Assembly: GCF_012516395.1 (NCBI RefSeq)
Contig: NZ_CP051206.1
Location: forward strand, 1,718,501 to 1,782,500
Direction of reading: 5' to 3'
DNA: 64,000 bases
From: Dolichospermum flos-aquae CCAP 1403/13F
Lineage (GTDB): Bacteria; Cyanobacteriota; Cyanobacteriia; Cyanobacteriales; Nostocaceae
Shown piece by piece: positions 16,257-24,931 of this stretch. Numbering within the stretch: the first letter of the stretch is position 1; every line of letters starts with the position of its first letter. The notes below the pieces were generated by a model. The model made no database searches. It saw only the letters and a program-made list of their open reading frames with translations, and was not told the origin of the DNA. The translations under genes and the position numbers were made by a program.

Positions 16257-16922
16257 ATGCCAATACAGCCTATAGAGTTTTACTCGTGTTTCGTTTTTGA
16301 CTGTGATGGTGTTATCCTTGACTCCAATCAGGTCAAAACCCAAGCTTTTTATCGGGCTGCACTCCCTTATGGGGAAACTGTAGCTCAGTCCCTAGTTGAT
16401 TATCATATTCAAAATGGGGGCATTTCTCGCTATCGAAAATTTGAATATTTTCTACAAAATATTATTGGTGTTGGCATTGACCAAAAACCTCTTAACGAAC
16501 TTCTGTCAACCTATGGGGCTCACGTTCGAGAAGGTTTACTAAACTGTACAATTGCTCCAGGGATTCAGGAGTTACGTCAAGCATTGCCTGACACTTGTTG
16601 GCTTGTAGCATCTGGCGGAGATCAAGCTGAATTACATGATGTTTTTGAAAAACGAGGTATCAGTCACTTATTCAACGGTGGGATTTTCGGTAGCCCTGAC
16701 ACCAAAGAACAAATTTTGCTAAGGGAGAAAGAGCTAGGTAATATCCAATTTCCTGCTCTATTTCTGGGCGATAGCCGCTATGACTATATTGCTGCCACTA
16801 AAGCTGAACTTGACTTCATTTTTATTTCTGGCTGGACTGAAATGAAAGACTGGCAAGAGTTTTGCAAGACGCTTAAATTGCAACAGATGGATTCCATCTC
16901 CGCTCTGGTTTTTGATCTGTAA
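16257..16922 (+). CDS. HAD superfamily phosphatase
   Basis: The start ATG follows AAGG by 3 bases. Motif I is FVFDCDGVILDSNQVKTQAF with the Asp nucleophile, motif II is VASGGDQAEL, a Lys is in GSPDTKEQIL, and motif III-like FLGDSRYDYIAATKAEL completes the fold. At 221 residues with a helical cap after motif I it is a C1-cap, beta-phosphoglucomutase/phosphonatase-like HAD. It lies 187 bp after the cytidylyltransferase and before a DUF115 gene. Dephosphorylation of a sugar-acid phosphate, as in Kdo or Kdn synthesis, is the plausible role; the substrate is unknown. Confidence 0.85.
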   Translation: MPIQPIEFYSCFVFDCDGVILDSNQVKTQAFYRAALPYGETVAQSLVDYHIQNGGISRYRKFEYFLQNIIGVGIDQKPLNELLSTYGAHVREGLLNCTIAPGIQELRQALPDTCWLVASGGDQAELHDVFEKRGISHLFNGGIFGSPDTKEQILLREKELGNIQFPALFLGDSRYDYIAATKAELDFIFISGWTEMKDWQEFCKTLKLQQMDSISALVFDL

Positions 16923-17019
16923 AGCTCCTTATTTAAGAAAGTCGAAAGACTCTATTAACCTATTCTTTAAACCAAGGAATAGAGAATCAAAGATTCACTA
17001 GTCAACTCAATCTTTAAAA

Positions 17020-17859
17020 ATGCTGAATCAAATCAAACAAAAGACTAAGTCTGCTATATTAAGCCTACCCAATCTAAAAAGATGGATTAAGAGTATAGCC
17101 GATCAAGAAAGATTTGAAGGAAAAATTGAAGGAAAAATTGAAGAAGATGAAACTTACTTCAGACATATAAGAAATAAGTTTAAAGGTCAACGAGGATTTG
17201 TGATTGGAAATGGCCCAAGCTTAAAACTGGAAGATTTAGAAAAACTAAATTCAGAAATAACTATAGCTTCAAATAAAATCTTTTTGGCTTTTGATCAAGT
17301 AACTTGGCGTCCTAGCTACTACACAACTGCAGATCTCTTGGAATGGGAAAAAGTAAAATATCTTCTTCATCACCATTTTGATGTTGTGCACATCCCTAAT
17401 TACTTAAGCCCTGCAGGATCGCAGTGCCCGACTCGATGGTTCAAACATTTGGGACTGGCAGGGGAAGATAATGCAGAAGCGAATGAACGAAGCCACATTC
17501 ATTTCTCTGCGGATCTTAGCCTAGGTGCTTTTGGAGGGTGTACGGTCACCATGGAGAATTTGCAGCTCGCAGTTCACCTCGGCTTAGATCCTATTTATAT
17601 TATTGGCTGTGATCACTATTACAAAGGTGAAAAAGGATCTAGAGATATCCCTATTAATGCAAGTCAAGAAAAAAACCACTTTATTAAGAACTACAGAGAA
17701 CCAGGAGAAGTTACTAACCCAGCTATGACAGAAATTATGACTAAGGCTTATTATGAAGCATATAAATTCTCCATAGCTAACTCAATCAATATTTTTAATG
17801 CTACCAGAGGCGGCTTTCTGGAAATTTTCCCGAGAGTTGACTTCGACTCCTTATTTTAA
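17020..17859 (+). CDS. DUF115 / MAF-like protein
   Basis: The 279-residue product has a lysine-rich N-terminus with a doubled GKIEGKIE stretch. Then comes RGFVIGNGPSLKLEDLEKLN, the DUF115 signature, SNKIFLAFDQVTWRPSYYTTADL, and IYIIGCDHYYKGEK. DUF115 proteins include archaeal MptE and bacterial motility-associated factors linked to flagellin glycosylation with nonulosonic acids. They often sit beside CMP-sugar genes, as here. Its Rossmann-like motif is similar in kind to the C-terminal domain of the aldolase fusion at 13750. A transferase role for a CMP-sugar is possible but unproven. It precedes a GT2 gene by 5 bp. Confidence 0.82.
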   Translation: MLNQIKQKTKSAILSLPNLKRWIKSIADQERFEGKIEGKIEEDETYFRHIRNKFKGQRGFVIGNGPSLKLEDLEKLNSEITIASNKIFLAFDQVTWRPSYYTTADLLEWEKVKYLLHHHFDVVHIPNYLSPAGSQCPTRWFKHLGLAGEDNAEANERSHIHFSADLSLGAFGGCTVTMENLQLAVHLGLDPIYIIGCDHYYKGEKGSRDIPINASQEKNHFIKNYREPGEVTNPAMTEIMTKAYYEAYKFSIANSINIFNATRGGFLEIFPRVDFDSLF

Positions 17860-17864
17860 AAGAA

Positions 17865-18911
17865 ATGATGCCATCTAAAAATCACACGCCCAAAGTTTCT
17901 ATTCTTTTACCTAATTTAAATACCAGCAAATATTTACCAGCGAGATTTGAATCAATTCAAGCCCAAACCTTCACTGATTGGGAAACGATTGTTGTTGATA
18001 GTTACTCAAGCGATGGAGCCTGGGAGCTAATTCAGCAATATGCTCAAAATGATCCACGAATACTCATCTCCCAAGCTCCTAGAGAAGGAATTTATGCTGG
18101 ACTAAATCGGTGCATAAATCTTGCAAAAGGGGAATATATTTATATAGCGACCAGCGATGACACAATGATGCCTAATTTTCTTGAGGAAATGGTTGCCGCA
18201 CTAGACACTTATACCCAATGCAGTTTAGCCCATTGCTGTTTAACGTTTATTGATGAATTTGGAAAGCCGATTAAGCCTAATCCATGGGATGAATATTATT
18301 CATCTCTATATTATGGAGAAATGTTGAAAAAATTTCATATTCGCCAAGCCCCTTTGGATGGTATCTTACATTGTTTTCTGTTGACTGCTTATACATCTTT
18401 AACACAGTTATTAATAAGAAGATCTCTCTTTGAAAAAGTTGGGAACTTTTCAACACGCTATGGTTCGATGGCTGACTTTGGATGGGGAATGAAAGCCTCA
18501 TTAGTTTGTGATACCATTCATATCCCTAAGTATTTAGCCACATGGAGAAGACATCCAGAACAGGCAACTTTAGATGCTGATTCAATGAGTCCTAGTTACT
18601 ACTATTCTTTGATTGAGATGATTCATGAAGCAGTCTCCTTAGGGATAAGTGCTAACCCTGGAATCGAAAGATACTTTTCTAGGATGAATGAGATGAGCTA
18701 TGTATATAATCACCTAGCTTTTGATCTTCAAATTAGAGGTGCGAAAAATAGGCTAGAAAAAATCCCTCTAATACTTAAAATAATTCCTGCTCAATTAGAT
18801 ATTTTTTTAGATAGATATGTTCTCAGAAAAGCGCTACCAGATCGCTTGAAATATGCACGAAAGATAATTGCGAAATTTAATTTATCGAGAAGACTTATTC
18901 AGCTATCTTAA
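17865..18911 (+). CDS. Glycosyltransferase family 2
   Basis: This is an inverting GT-A enzyme. The nucleotide-binding N-terminus KVSILLPNLNTSKYLPARFE is followed by TFTDWETIVVDSYSSDGAWE and the metal-site region YIYIATSDDTMMPNFLEEM. The acceptor-side region is ADFGWGMKASLVCDT. It has 348 residues and a basic C-terminus without a clear membrane span. The start is placed 5 bp after the DUF115 stop (ATG ATG, so either may be used), suggesting translational coupling. The donor sugar is unknown. Confidence 0.9.
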   Translation: MMPSKNHTPKVSILLPNLNTSKYLPARFESIQAQTFTDWETIVVDSYSSDGAWELIQQYAQNDPRILISQAPREGIYAGLNRCINLAKGEYIYIATSDDTMMPNFLEEMVAALDTYTQCSLAHCCLTFIDEFGKPIKPNPWDEYYSSLYYGEMLKKFHIRQAPLDGILHCFLLTAYTSLTQLLIRRSLFEKVGNFSTRYGSMADFGWGMKASLVCDTIHIPKYLATWRRHPEQATLDADSMSPSYYYSLIEMIHEAVSLGISANPGIERYFSRMNEMSYVYNHLAFDLQIRGAKNRLEKIPLILKIIPAQLDIFLDRYVLRKALPDRLKYARKIIAKFNLSRRLIQLS

Positions 18912-18972
18912 GCTCATTTAACTTTCAACTCATTTAAGAACATATCGCCTACAACCTTATATTAATTTGTGT

Positions 18973-20229
18973 ATGAAACCGCCAACATTAAAAATCGCAG
19001 TATGGCATAACTTACCTAGCGGTGGTGGCAAAAGAGCTTTATTCCACCATGTAAAAGGATTGGTCGAGCGTGGACATACAGTAGAATCATGGTGTCCGCC
19101 CACTGCGGATCAAACATATCTTCCTCTTGGTGATCTGATCAAAGAAAGTATAGTCCCGTTGGCAGAAACTCAACCAAAAGCTGGACGGATTGCCAACTTA
19201 TTGAGTCCCTATCAAACGATGGTTGACAAGATTCAGGCAATGGATATTCACTGTCAACAATGTGCAGAAGAAATAAATAAGGGTGATTTTGATGTTCTTT
19301 TTGCCAACGCTTGTACTTTTTTCAGGACAACCTCAATCGCCAGATATGTAAATATCCCAAAGTTTCTCTATTTACAAGAGCCTTATCGCTGGTTATACGA
19401 AGCTTTACCAAAATTACCTTGGTTAGCTTTACCGCCTTTTGATAAGCCTTGGTGGACTTCACGCAGTTATTCATTGGCATTTCTAAGAAATCAAATTGAA
19501 GTGCAGGGATTTAGAGTTCAAGCTCGTGAAGAGTTGCTAAATGCTGAAGCATTCGATTTGATTTTAGTAAATTCGCTTTTTAGCCGTGAAAGTGTTCAAA
19601 GGGCTTATGGAATTGATTCCAAGGTTTGTTATTTGGGAGTTGACGCTGAACTCTTTAAGCCATTGAATCTGCCACGTCAAAAAAGTGTTGTTGGACTAGG
19701 GTCGATATATATAGGAAAAGGCTTAGAAAGAGCCGTTAATGCCGTTGCTACTATTGAGAAAAAAGATAGGCCTTCATTGGTCTGGATTGGAAACTTTTCG
19801 GATTTATCCTATCAAAATGAAATCATAAAACTTGCCACATCTATGGGGGTGGAATTTATTCCAAAAGTTAGAGTGTCAGATGATGAAGTTGTTAAATTAC
19901 TAAACGAAGCTTCAGTCATGCTTTACACGCCTATTTTAGAGCCATTTGGCTTTGCTCCTCTTGAAGCTAATGCCTGCGGTACTCCTGTGGTGGCGATCGC
20001 CGAAGGTGGGATCAGAGAAACAATCAAAGATGGAATAAATGGTTTTTTAATTAATGGAAATGAGCCTGTTGAGATGGGAAAAGCGATTTCAAAAATATTA
20101 AACAATAAGGAGTTAGCTGATAACATGGGTAAGAATGCAAGAAGTTATGTATTAGAGCAATGGAGTTGGGAAAGAGGAATTGATCGTCTAGAAAAGTGCA
20201 TTCTTAACTTGCTTTGCCAAAAAGCATAG
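18973..20229 (+). CDS. Glycosyltransferase family 4
   Basis: The N-terminal GT-B domain shows IAVWHNLPSGGGKRALFHHV, a glycine-rich opening typical of GT4. The C-terminal domain has VVGLGSIYIGKGLERAVNAV, MLYTPILEPFGFAPLEANAC, and GTPVVAIAEGGIRETIKDGI, the E-x7-E donor-phosphate motif region. Length is 418 from the ATG at 18973; a TTG two codons earlier is less likely. It stands alone 61 bp after the previous gene. A GCGATCGC site lies inside the conserved GTPVVAIAE codons. The sugar is not predictable. Confidence 0.9.
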   Translation: MKPPTLKIAVWHNLPSGGGKRALFHHVKGLVERGHTVESWCPPTADQTYLPLGDLIKESIVPLAETQPKAGRIANLLSPYQTMVDKIQAMDIHCQQCAEEINKGDFDVLFANACTFFRTTSIARYVNIPKFLYLQEPYRWLYEALPKLPWLALPPFDKPWWTSRSYSLAFLRNQIEVQGFRVQAREELLNAEAFDLILVNSLFSRESVQRAYGIDSKVCYLGVDAELFKPLNLPRQKSVVGLGSIYIGKGLERAVNAVATIEKKDRPSLVWIGNFSDLSYQNEIIKLATSMGVEFIPKVRVSDDEVVKLLNEASVMLYTPILEPFGFAPLEANACGTPVVAIAEGGIRETIKDGINGFLINGNEPVEMGKAISKILNNKELADNMGKNARSYVLEQWSWERGIDRLEKCILNLLCQKA

Positions 20230-20303
20230 TTGGTTTATTTGTGATTTATATAGCTCAAAAACTTGTTCAAAAGTATATTTTAAGCACATAGTCTAGAATC
20301 ATT

Positions 20304-20357
20304 ATGTCTGACATCAAAGCGATCGCCTTCTACCTGCCCCAATATCATCCCATCTAG
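20304..20357 (+). pseudogene. 5' fragment of a WbsX-family gene
   Basis: Eighteen codons read MSDIKAIAFYLPQYHPI then stop. They match the first 17 residues of the intact WbsX gene at 21119 with only about 4 mismatches in 50 bases, mostly synonymous. A DUF29 gene now lies between fragment and intact gene, so the fragment is a scar of duplication or insertion. Confidence 0.85.
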
Positions 20358-20406
20358 AAATTGCTAGAATGCTGATAAAACAGTCCAATATCAGGAGACT
20401 CAATCC

Positions 20407-20919
20407 ATGTCCGCTATAACTGCCCAAGAGCAAAAAGCTCAAATGCTCGATACCGCTCAAATAGCGACCCAAGTTCACGATCTTGATTTTTATCAATGGG
20501 TACAAACTACTATTGATAATATCCAGAGAGGGGCGATCGAAACTATTGATTGGGATTACTTAGTGGAGGAGTTGCGGGATTTGGGCAACGAGCAAAAAAA
20601 TCAGCTAGAAAGTCGCTTATTAGTTCTTTATGAACATTTACTTAAATTGACTTATTGGTGGCAAGAGCGTGATTACAATCAAAGGGGATGGCGAGCTACT
20701 ATTCTAGAACAACGGAAACAACTCAAGCGACTTTTAAACCGGAGTCCGAGCCTAAAGCCTTATTTTCAAGAAGTTGCCCAAGAAATTTATGATGATGCTT
20801 GCCAGATTACAAGCGTGAAGACAGGTTTAAATGCAAATCTATTTCCCCCATCTCCTATTGCCAATATAGAGCAAGTTTTGAATGAAGATTGGCTGCCAGA
20901 GTTAAAAGAAGATTGCTAA
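20407..20919 (+). CDS. DUF29 family protein
   Basis: The 170-residue product holds HDLDFYQWVQTTIDNIQRGA, IDWDYLVEELRDLGNEQKNQLESRL, LYEHLLKLTYWWQERD and IEQVLNEDWLPE, the DUF29 order. The N-terminal 20 residues (SAITAQEQKAQMLDTAQIAT) resemble the N-termini of cyanobacterial Uma2/DUF29 accessory proteins. A purine-rich aggaga lies 12 bp before the start. It interrupts the glycosyltransferase series between a WbsX 5' fragment and the intact WbsX gene, pointing to acquisition as a cassette. Confidence 0.9.
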   Translation: MSAITAQEQKAQMLDTAQIATQVHDLDFYQWVQTTIDNIQRGAIETIDWDYLVEELRDLGNEQKNQLESRLLVLYEHLLKLTYWWQERDYNQRGWRATILEQRKQLKRLLNRSPSLKPYFQEVAQEIYDDACQITSVKTGLNANLFPPSPIANIEQVLNEDWLPELKEDC

Positions 20920-20951
20920 ACTGTTAATTCATCCATAGATTTCATCAGTAA

Positions 20952-21089
20952 ACCTCGTATTTACTCACAAAATTGTCAATTACCGAACTAGAAGTTGAAT
21001 CTACGACGGATACACGGACAGAAATGATCCAGGCGATCGCTATAGTCCAAAATGTCGGTTACAGAATTGAAATAATCCGTAAAAACTGA
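20952..21089 (+). pseudogene. Short coding-like remnant of unknown family
   Basis: The frame reads KLSITELEVESTTDTRTEM then IQAIAIVQNVGYRIEIIRKN and a stop. It has coding-like periodicity and a HIP1 site but no start in a sensible context, and the frame is closed upstream at 20949. It looks like the C-terminal end of a lost gene. I do not recognise the family. Confidence 0.35.
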
Positions 21090-21118
21090 AAAACTTAGTT
21101 CAAAGTATTAATTAAATT

Positions 21119-22198
21119 ATGCCTGATATAAAAGCGATCGCCTTCTACCTCCCCCAATATCATCCCATTCCTGAAAATGATCAATGGTGGGGCAAGGGTT
21201 TTACGGAATGGACAAATGTTACGAAATCCAAACCCTTATTTAAAGAACACTATCAACCCCATCTTCCTGCTGACTTAGGCTTTTATGATTTGCGCCTACC
21301 AGAAGCGCGACAAGCTCAAGCTGACTTAGCACGAGAGTATGGTATTCATGGCTTTTGCTATTGGCACTATTGGTTTCATGGTAAGAGATTATTAGAGTCT
21401 CCAGTTAATGAAGTTTTGGCTTTAGGAGAACCTGACTTTCCATTTTGTCTTGCTTGGGCAAATGAGTCGTGGTCGCGTCGTTGGCTAGGTGAAGACAAAG
21501 AGATATTGATTAATCAAAAATACTCTCAAGAAGATGACACAAACCATGCTGAATGGTTAGTTCATTGCTTTGCCGATCCTCGCTATATAAAGGTGTATGA
21601 TCGCCCATTATTCTTAATATATCGCCCAACATCATTACCCGATCCTAAAGCGACGACCAAAACTATTAGGGAAGTGTGTCAAGCTTCAGGACTCCCCAAT
21701 CCTTATTTAGTCGGAATCAATGCCCATTCACGTCATATTGATATGCGGACGCTTGGTTTCGACTGCACTGAAGACCATTCTCCCCAGCTTGGTGTTTTAC
21801 CTGAAGCTTTCAATGATGACTTTTCCTTTAATCGATTAACTCGAAATATTAAGCGAGGAATATGGGATGGAGAACTAAAGATTTATGATTATGCTGATGC
21901 CATTCAGCTAATGGAATCAAGCCGACCTAAGTATCCTCACCACCCTGCATTCTTTGTCGGTTGGGATAATACAGCTAGGCGACAAGAGAAGGCGATCATT
22001 ATGACTGATAGTCACCCTGATATAGTCGCAACTCACTTGGCAAAAGTTATAGAATCTGTAGGACAATCTCTTTTAGAAGAACGAATTGTTTTTTTGAATG
22101 CTTGGAATGAATGGGCTGAAGGTATGTATTTAGAGCCAAATTCTTTACACGGACTTAGGTTATTAGAGGCGATTCGTTCAGTAATTCAATCCGACTAA
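21119..22198 (+). CDS. wbsX: WbsX-family (GT99/GH99-like domain) protein
   Basis: The product opens IKAIAFYLPQYHPIPENDQW with WWGKGFTEWTNV, the signature of the WbsX/GH99-like family found in O-antigen and EPS loci. Further marks are YGIHGFCYWHYWFHGKRLLE, FPFCLAWANESWSRRW and a closing IVFLNAWNEWAEGMYLEP with conserved acidic residues. The length, 359, is usual for the stand-alone form. These proteins are thought to act as glycosyltransferases or endo-glycosidase-like enzymes in polysaccharide assembly; the reaction is not established for most. A copy of its first 50 bases lies at 20304. Confidence 0.9.
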   Translation: MPDIKAIAFYLPQYHPIPENDQWWGKGFTEWTNVTKSKPLFKEHYQPHLPADLGFYDLRLPEARQAQADLAREYGIHGFCYWHYWFHGKRLLESPVNEVLALGEPDFPFCLAWANESWSRRWLGEDKEILINQKYSQEDDTNHAEWLVHCFADPRYIKVYDRPLFLIYRPTSLPDPKATTKTIREVCQASGLPNPYLVGINAHSRHIDMRTLGFDCTEDHSPQLGVLPEAFNDDFSFNRLTRNIKRGIWDGELKIYDYADAIQLMESSRPKYPHHPAFFVGWDNTARRQEKAIIMTDSHPDIVATHLAKVIESVGQSLLEERIVFLNAWNEWAEGMYLEPNSLHGLRLLEAIRSVIQSD

Positions 22199-22242
22199 GC
22201 CCATTCGTAGATAACCATATTATTTAGCGATTATATTTCCCA

Positions 22243-23517
22243 ATGCATATTCTAATTGCTACCCCTTACTTACCATGGCCTCTCAATGCTGGTGGAAAAG
22301 TTTCTCAGTTTTCAACATTAGCATCTTTAAGTAAAGATCACTCTTTCACTATAGTCTGTCCCATTCATTCTCAAAAAGAAACTGAGTATGTAAAGCAACT
22401 CGAAGAGCGTCTTCCCCATGTTCGGGTTAAACCAGTGCTGTTTTACACAGTCCCAACTTCCCCAACGACTTATTCGATTTTGCGTGTTTTCCTACACAAA
22501 GTCTTGTCTAGAATTCGTCAGCTACTTCAACAACTTAAACCCAATTTAAAAGAAGAAAAAGAAGAGGATGTTATTGAGCATCCTTACTATCCTTTTAAAC
22601 TTTTATCAGCCTCATTTATTCAAGCCCTATCGGAAGAACTTGAGAATAATGTTGATATTTTACAAGTTGAGTTTGCTGATATGCTTACATTAGGAATATT
22701 AGAACTTCCTAATATCCCTAAAATATTTGTCAATCATCAAATTCATTGGATCTATGCAAAAAGACATACCGAGATTCATGGACTGGATGAATACTCTGGC
22801 TATTTGGTAGGACGAATATATGCCGAGGAATCCCTATTGATATCCAAATTTGATAGTATTATAGTCTTCAGTAAAGCAGATGCTCAAGAACTAAGCACTG
22901 TAGTCAAAGAAAATAAAATACACGTTAGTCCCTTTCCAGTACCTGCTGATATTGATATTGCTGTAACAACTAATCCTATATCAGGAAAAAGTTTTACATT
23001 TGTAGGCTCTCAACAGCATGGTCCCAATAGAGATGCTCTTGAGTGGTTGCTATTAGATATTTGGCCTTTAATTAAGGCTTCAATACCACAAGCACAATTA
23101 TTTGTTATAGGTGATTGGAGCCAGTCATGGTGTTCTAATCATCAATTGGAAGATGTAACTTATACTGGTTTTATTGAAAATATTGCTGAGATAATGCAAG
23201 GGACAATTCAGCTTGTTCCAATTCGTATCGGTAGTGGTATTCGGACAAAAATTCTTACTGCTATGGCTCAAGGCGTTCCAGTCGTTTCTACAACTGTTGG
23301 CATCGAAGGAATTGACGTGTGTGATCTTGAACACGCTCTTGTTAGGGATACAGCAGAGGAGTTTGCGATTGGGGCAATCACATTAGCTAATGATCAAACT
23401 TTGGCGGATCATCTTGCTAATAGGGCTTTAGATTTTGTCAGGGATCATTACAGCCCAGAAGTTGTGCAAAAAGCTAGAAATAAAATTTATGAAGCAGTTA
23501 TACAGAGTCGAAGATGA
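22243..23517 (+). CDS. Glycosyltransferase family 4
   Basis: The product begins MHILIATPYLPWPLNAGGKV, a common GT4 opening. The acceptor domain ends near residue 240 and the donor domain has GKSFTFVGSQQHGPNRDALE, VPIRIGSGIRTKILTAMAQG and VPVVSTTVGIEGIDV. The RIGSGIRTKILTAMA element corresponds to the E-x7-E region in the subset of GT4 enzymes that use an R-x-G-S-G-x-R motif. It has 424 residues with a lysine/glutamate-rich insert around residue 105. Its stop overlaps by 4 bp (ATGA) a small frame interrupted by MITE-A. Confidence 0.9.
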   Translation: MHILIATPYLPWPLNAGGKVSQFSTLASLSKDHSFTIVCPIHSQKETEYVKQLEERLPHVRVKPVLFYTVPTSPTTYSILRVFLHKVLSRIRQLLQQLKPNLKEEKEEDVIEHPYYPFKLLSASFIQALSEELENNVDILQVEFADMLTLGILELPNIPKIFVNHQIHWIYAKRHTEIHGLDEYSGYLVGRIYAEESLLISKFDSIIVFSKADAQELSTVVKENKIHVSPFPVPADIDIAVTTNPISGKSFTFVGSQQHGPNRDALEWLLLDIWPLIKASIPQAQLFVIGDWSQSWCSNHQLEDVTYTGFIENIAEIMQGTIQLVPIRIGSGIRTKILTAMAQGVPVVSTTVGIEGIDVCDLEHALVRDTAEEFAIGAITLANDQTLADHLANRALDFVRDHYSPEVVQKARNKIYEAVIQSRR

Positions 23518-23886
23518 TACTTGGAATAAGCGATGATTGTAGTATCACAATTGAACACAGGCTATCCAGATCAAAATTCATGGCAAGCGCATCTTATTTT
23601 TAGAATGCTTACTGGACAAAGGTTTTGACGATTGTTAAGTTTTGTAACTAAAAGTTAAAACCCTTGCTGGGCATGGATTACAGAATTTAGGTGCGTTTGC
23701 CCTGGATCAAAATTCAACCAGATTGATTACAGTGAACCAGTTCAATTTTCATATTTTTGTCAGCAGTGCGCTCAAAATGCGACCAAAAAAGTAGGCGATA
23801 GCGAAGTGCTGCTGCAAGCAGATGTCCATGATATCAAAACCACAGCCCCCCAAATTCTAGAAATAATCCAACAATATTTTAGTTGA
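23514..23886 (+). pseudogene. Small gene interrupted by MITE-A copy 3
   Basis: A frame starts at the ATGA overlap with the preceding glycosyltransferase (MILGISDDCSITIEHRLSRS) and is cut by MITE-A. Removing the element and one 10-bp duplication restores one open frame of 78 codons ending VHDIKTTAPQILEIIQQYFS, with a YFCQQCAQNATKK segment in the middle. I do not recognise the family. The insertion adds 136 bp and shifts the frame, so the gene is broken. The restored coupling to the upstream gene supports a former real gene. Confidence 0.6.
23579..23704. mobile_element. MITE-A copy 3 (126 bp, inverted) with perfect 10-bp target duplication
   Basis: This is the reverse orientation of the element at 7535, with ends CATGGCAAGCGCATC (one substitution) and AGGTGCGTTTGCCCTG. 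GATCAAAATT flanks it at 23569-23578 and 23705-23714. Copies 1 to 3 have the same 126-bp length. Confidence 0.95.
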
Positions 23887-23900
23887 TAATTCTTGATATT

Positions 23901-24881
23901 ATGCCCAAAATTAGTGTTATTATCCCCAATTACAACCACGCTCAATTTCTAGAGCAACGTATTGAAAGCGTTCTCAATCAGACAGTTCAAGATGTCGAGG
24001 TTATTTTCCTCGATGATAATTCTACAGATAATAGCCGAGAAGTTTTTTCTAAATATGTCAATCACCCCAAAATTAGCCATGTGATTTTCAACGAAACTAA
24101 TAGCGGATCTCCTTTTAAACAGTGGAATAAAGGTTTCAGCCTAGCAACAGGTGAGTATATCTGGCTTGCTGAATCTGATGATTATGCTGATCCAAGGTTT
24201 TTGGAAACGTTAGTAGAGATTTTGGAAGAAAATCCTCAAGTCGGTGTAGCATATTGTCAATCACATCAAGTTGATAAATATAACGATTTTGTTGCTACAT
24301 TGCATTGCTGGACAGACGAATTAGATAAAGAACGTTGGCATAATGATTTTATAAATAACGGCTTAGAAGAGTGCCGAAAATATCTAATTGTCAAGAATAC
24401 TATTCCTAATGCTAGTGCTGTTTTAACCAGAAGGTATCTATTTAAAGAAATCGGATATGCCGACGAATCAATGTTTCTCTGTGGAGATTGGCTGACATGG
24501 ATTAAGTTATTACTTAGGTGTGATATTGCTTATTCTGCACAAGTTCTCAATTTTTGGCGCACTCATAGTACGAACGTACGATCAAAATCCAGTTTAAATG
24601 GTCTTGGTATTTATGAAAGAATGAAAATACTATCTATTATTCAAAAGCAAATAGATATCCCCAAAAAAGTTGCAGAGCAGATAAAAAATGATCTTGTTTA
24701 TGAATGGGTATCTTTAATGTTGAGAAGAAAAAATCGGGTATCTTTGAAAAAAAGCATCGAATTTTATCAACTCTCAAAGATCTGTGATTCGGCTATTGAA
24801 ATGAGATATTTGAAACAAGCTGGGTTGTATATTTCAGAAAAATTAAGAAGATTAAGAAGATCAAGTAGAAAAAATGACTGA
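23901..24881 (+). CDS. Glycosyltransferase family 2
   Basis: From the ATG at 23901 the protein (326 aa) reads MPKISVIIPNYNHAQFLEQR, the GT-A nucleotide-binding start, then VEVIFLDDNSTDNSREV and the metal-site stretch GEYIWLAESDDYADPRF. A later SMFLCGDWLTWIKLLLRCD carries the acceptor/base region. The frame extends 6 codons upstream to a TTG, but the ATG fits the family. The basic C-terminus (KLRRLRRSSRKND) could touch the membrane. It lies 51 bp before the next GT4. Confidence 0.9.
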   Translation: MPKISVIIPNYNHAQFLEQRIESVLNQTVQDVEVIFLDDNSTDNSREVFSKYVNHPKISHVIFNETNSGSPFKQWNKGFSLATGEYIWLAESDDYADPRFLETLVEILEENPQVGVAYCQSHQVDKYNDFVATLHCWTDELDKERWHNDFINNGLEECRKYLIVKNTIPNASAVLTRRYLFKEIGYADESMFLCGDWLTWIKLLLRCDIAYSAQVLNFWRTHSTNVRSKSSLNGLGIYERMKILSIIQKQIDIPKKVAEQIKNDLVYEWVSLMLRRKNRVSLKKSIEFYQLSKICDSAIEMRYLKQAGLYISEKLRRLRRSSRKND

Positions 24882-24931
24882 ATTTATAATTTTCTAATAT
24901 ATAACCAACAAATACTAATTAGGAAACTGCC

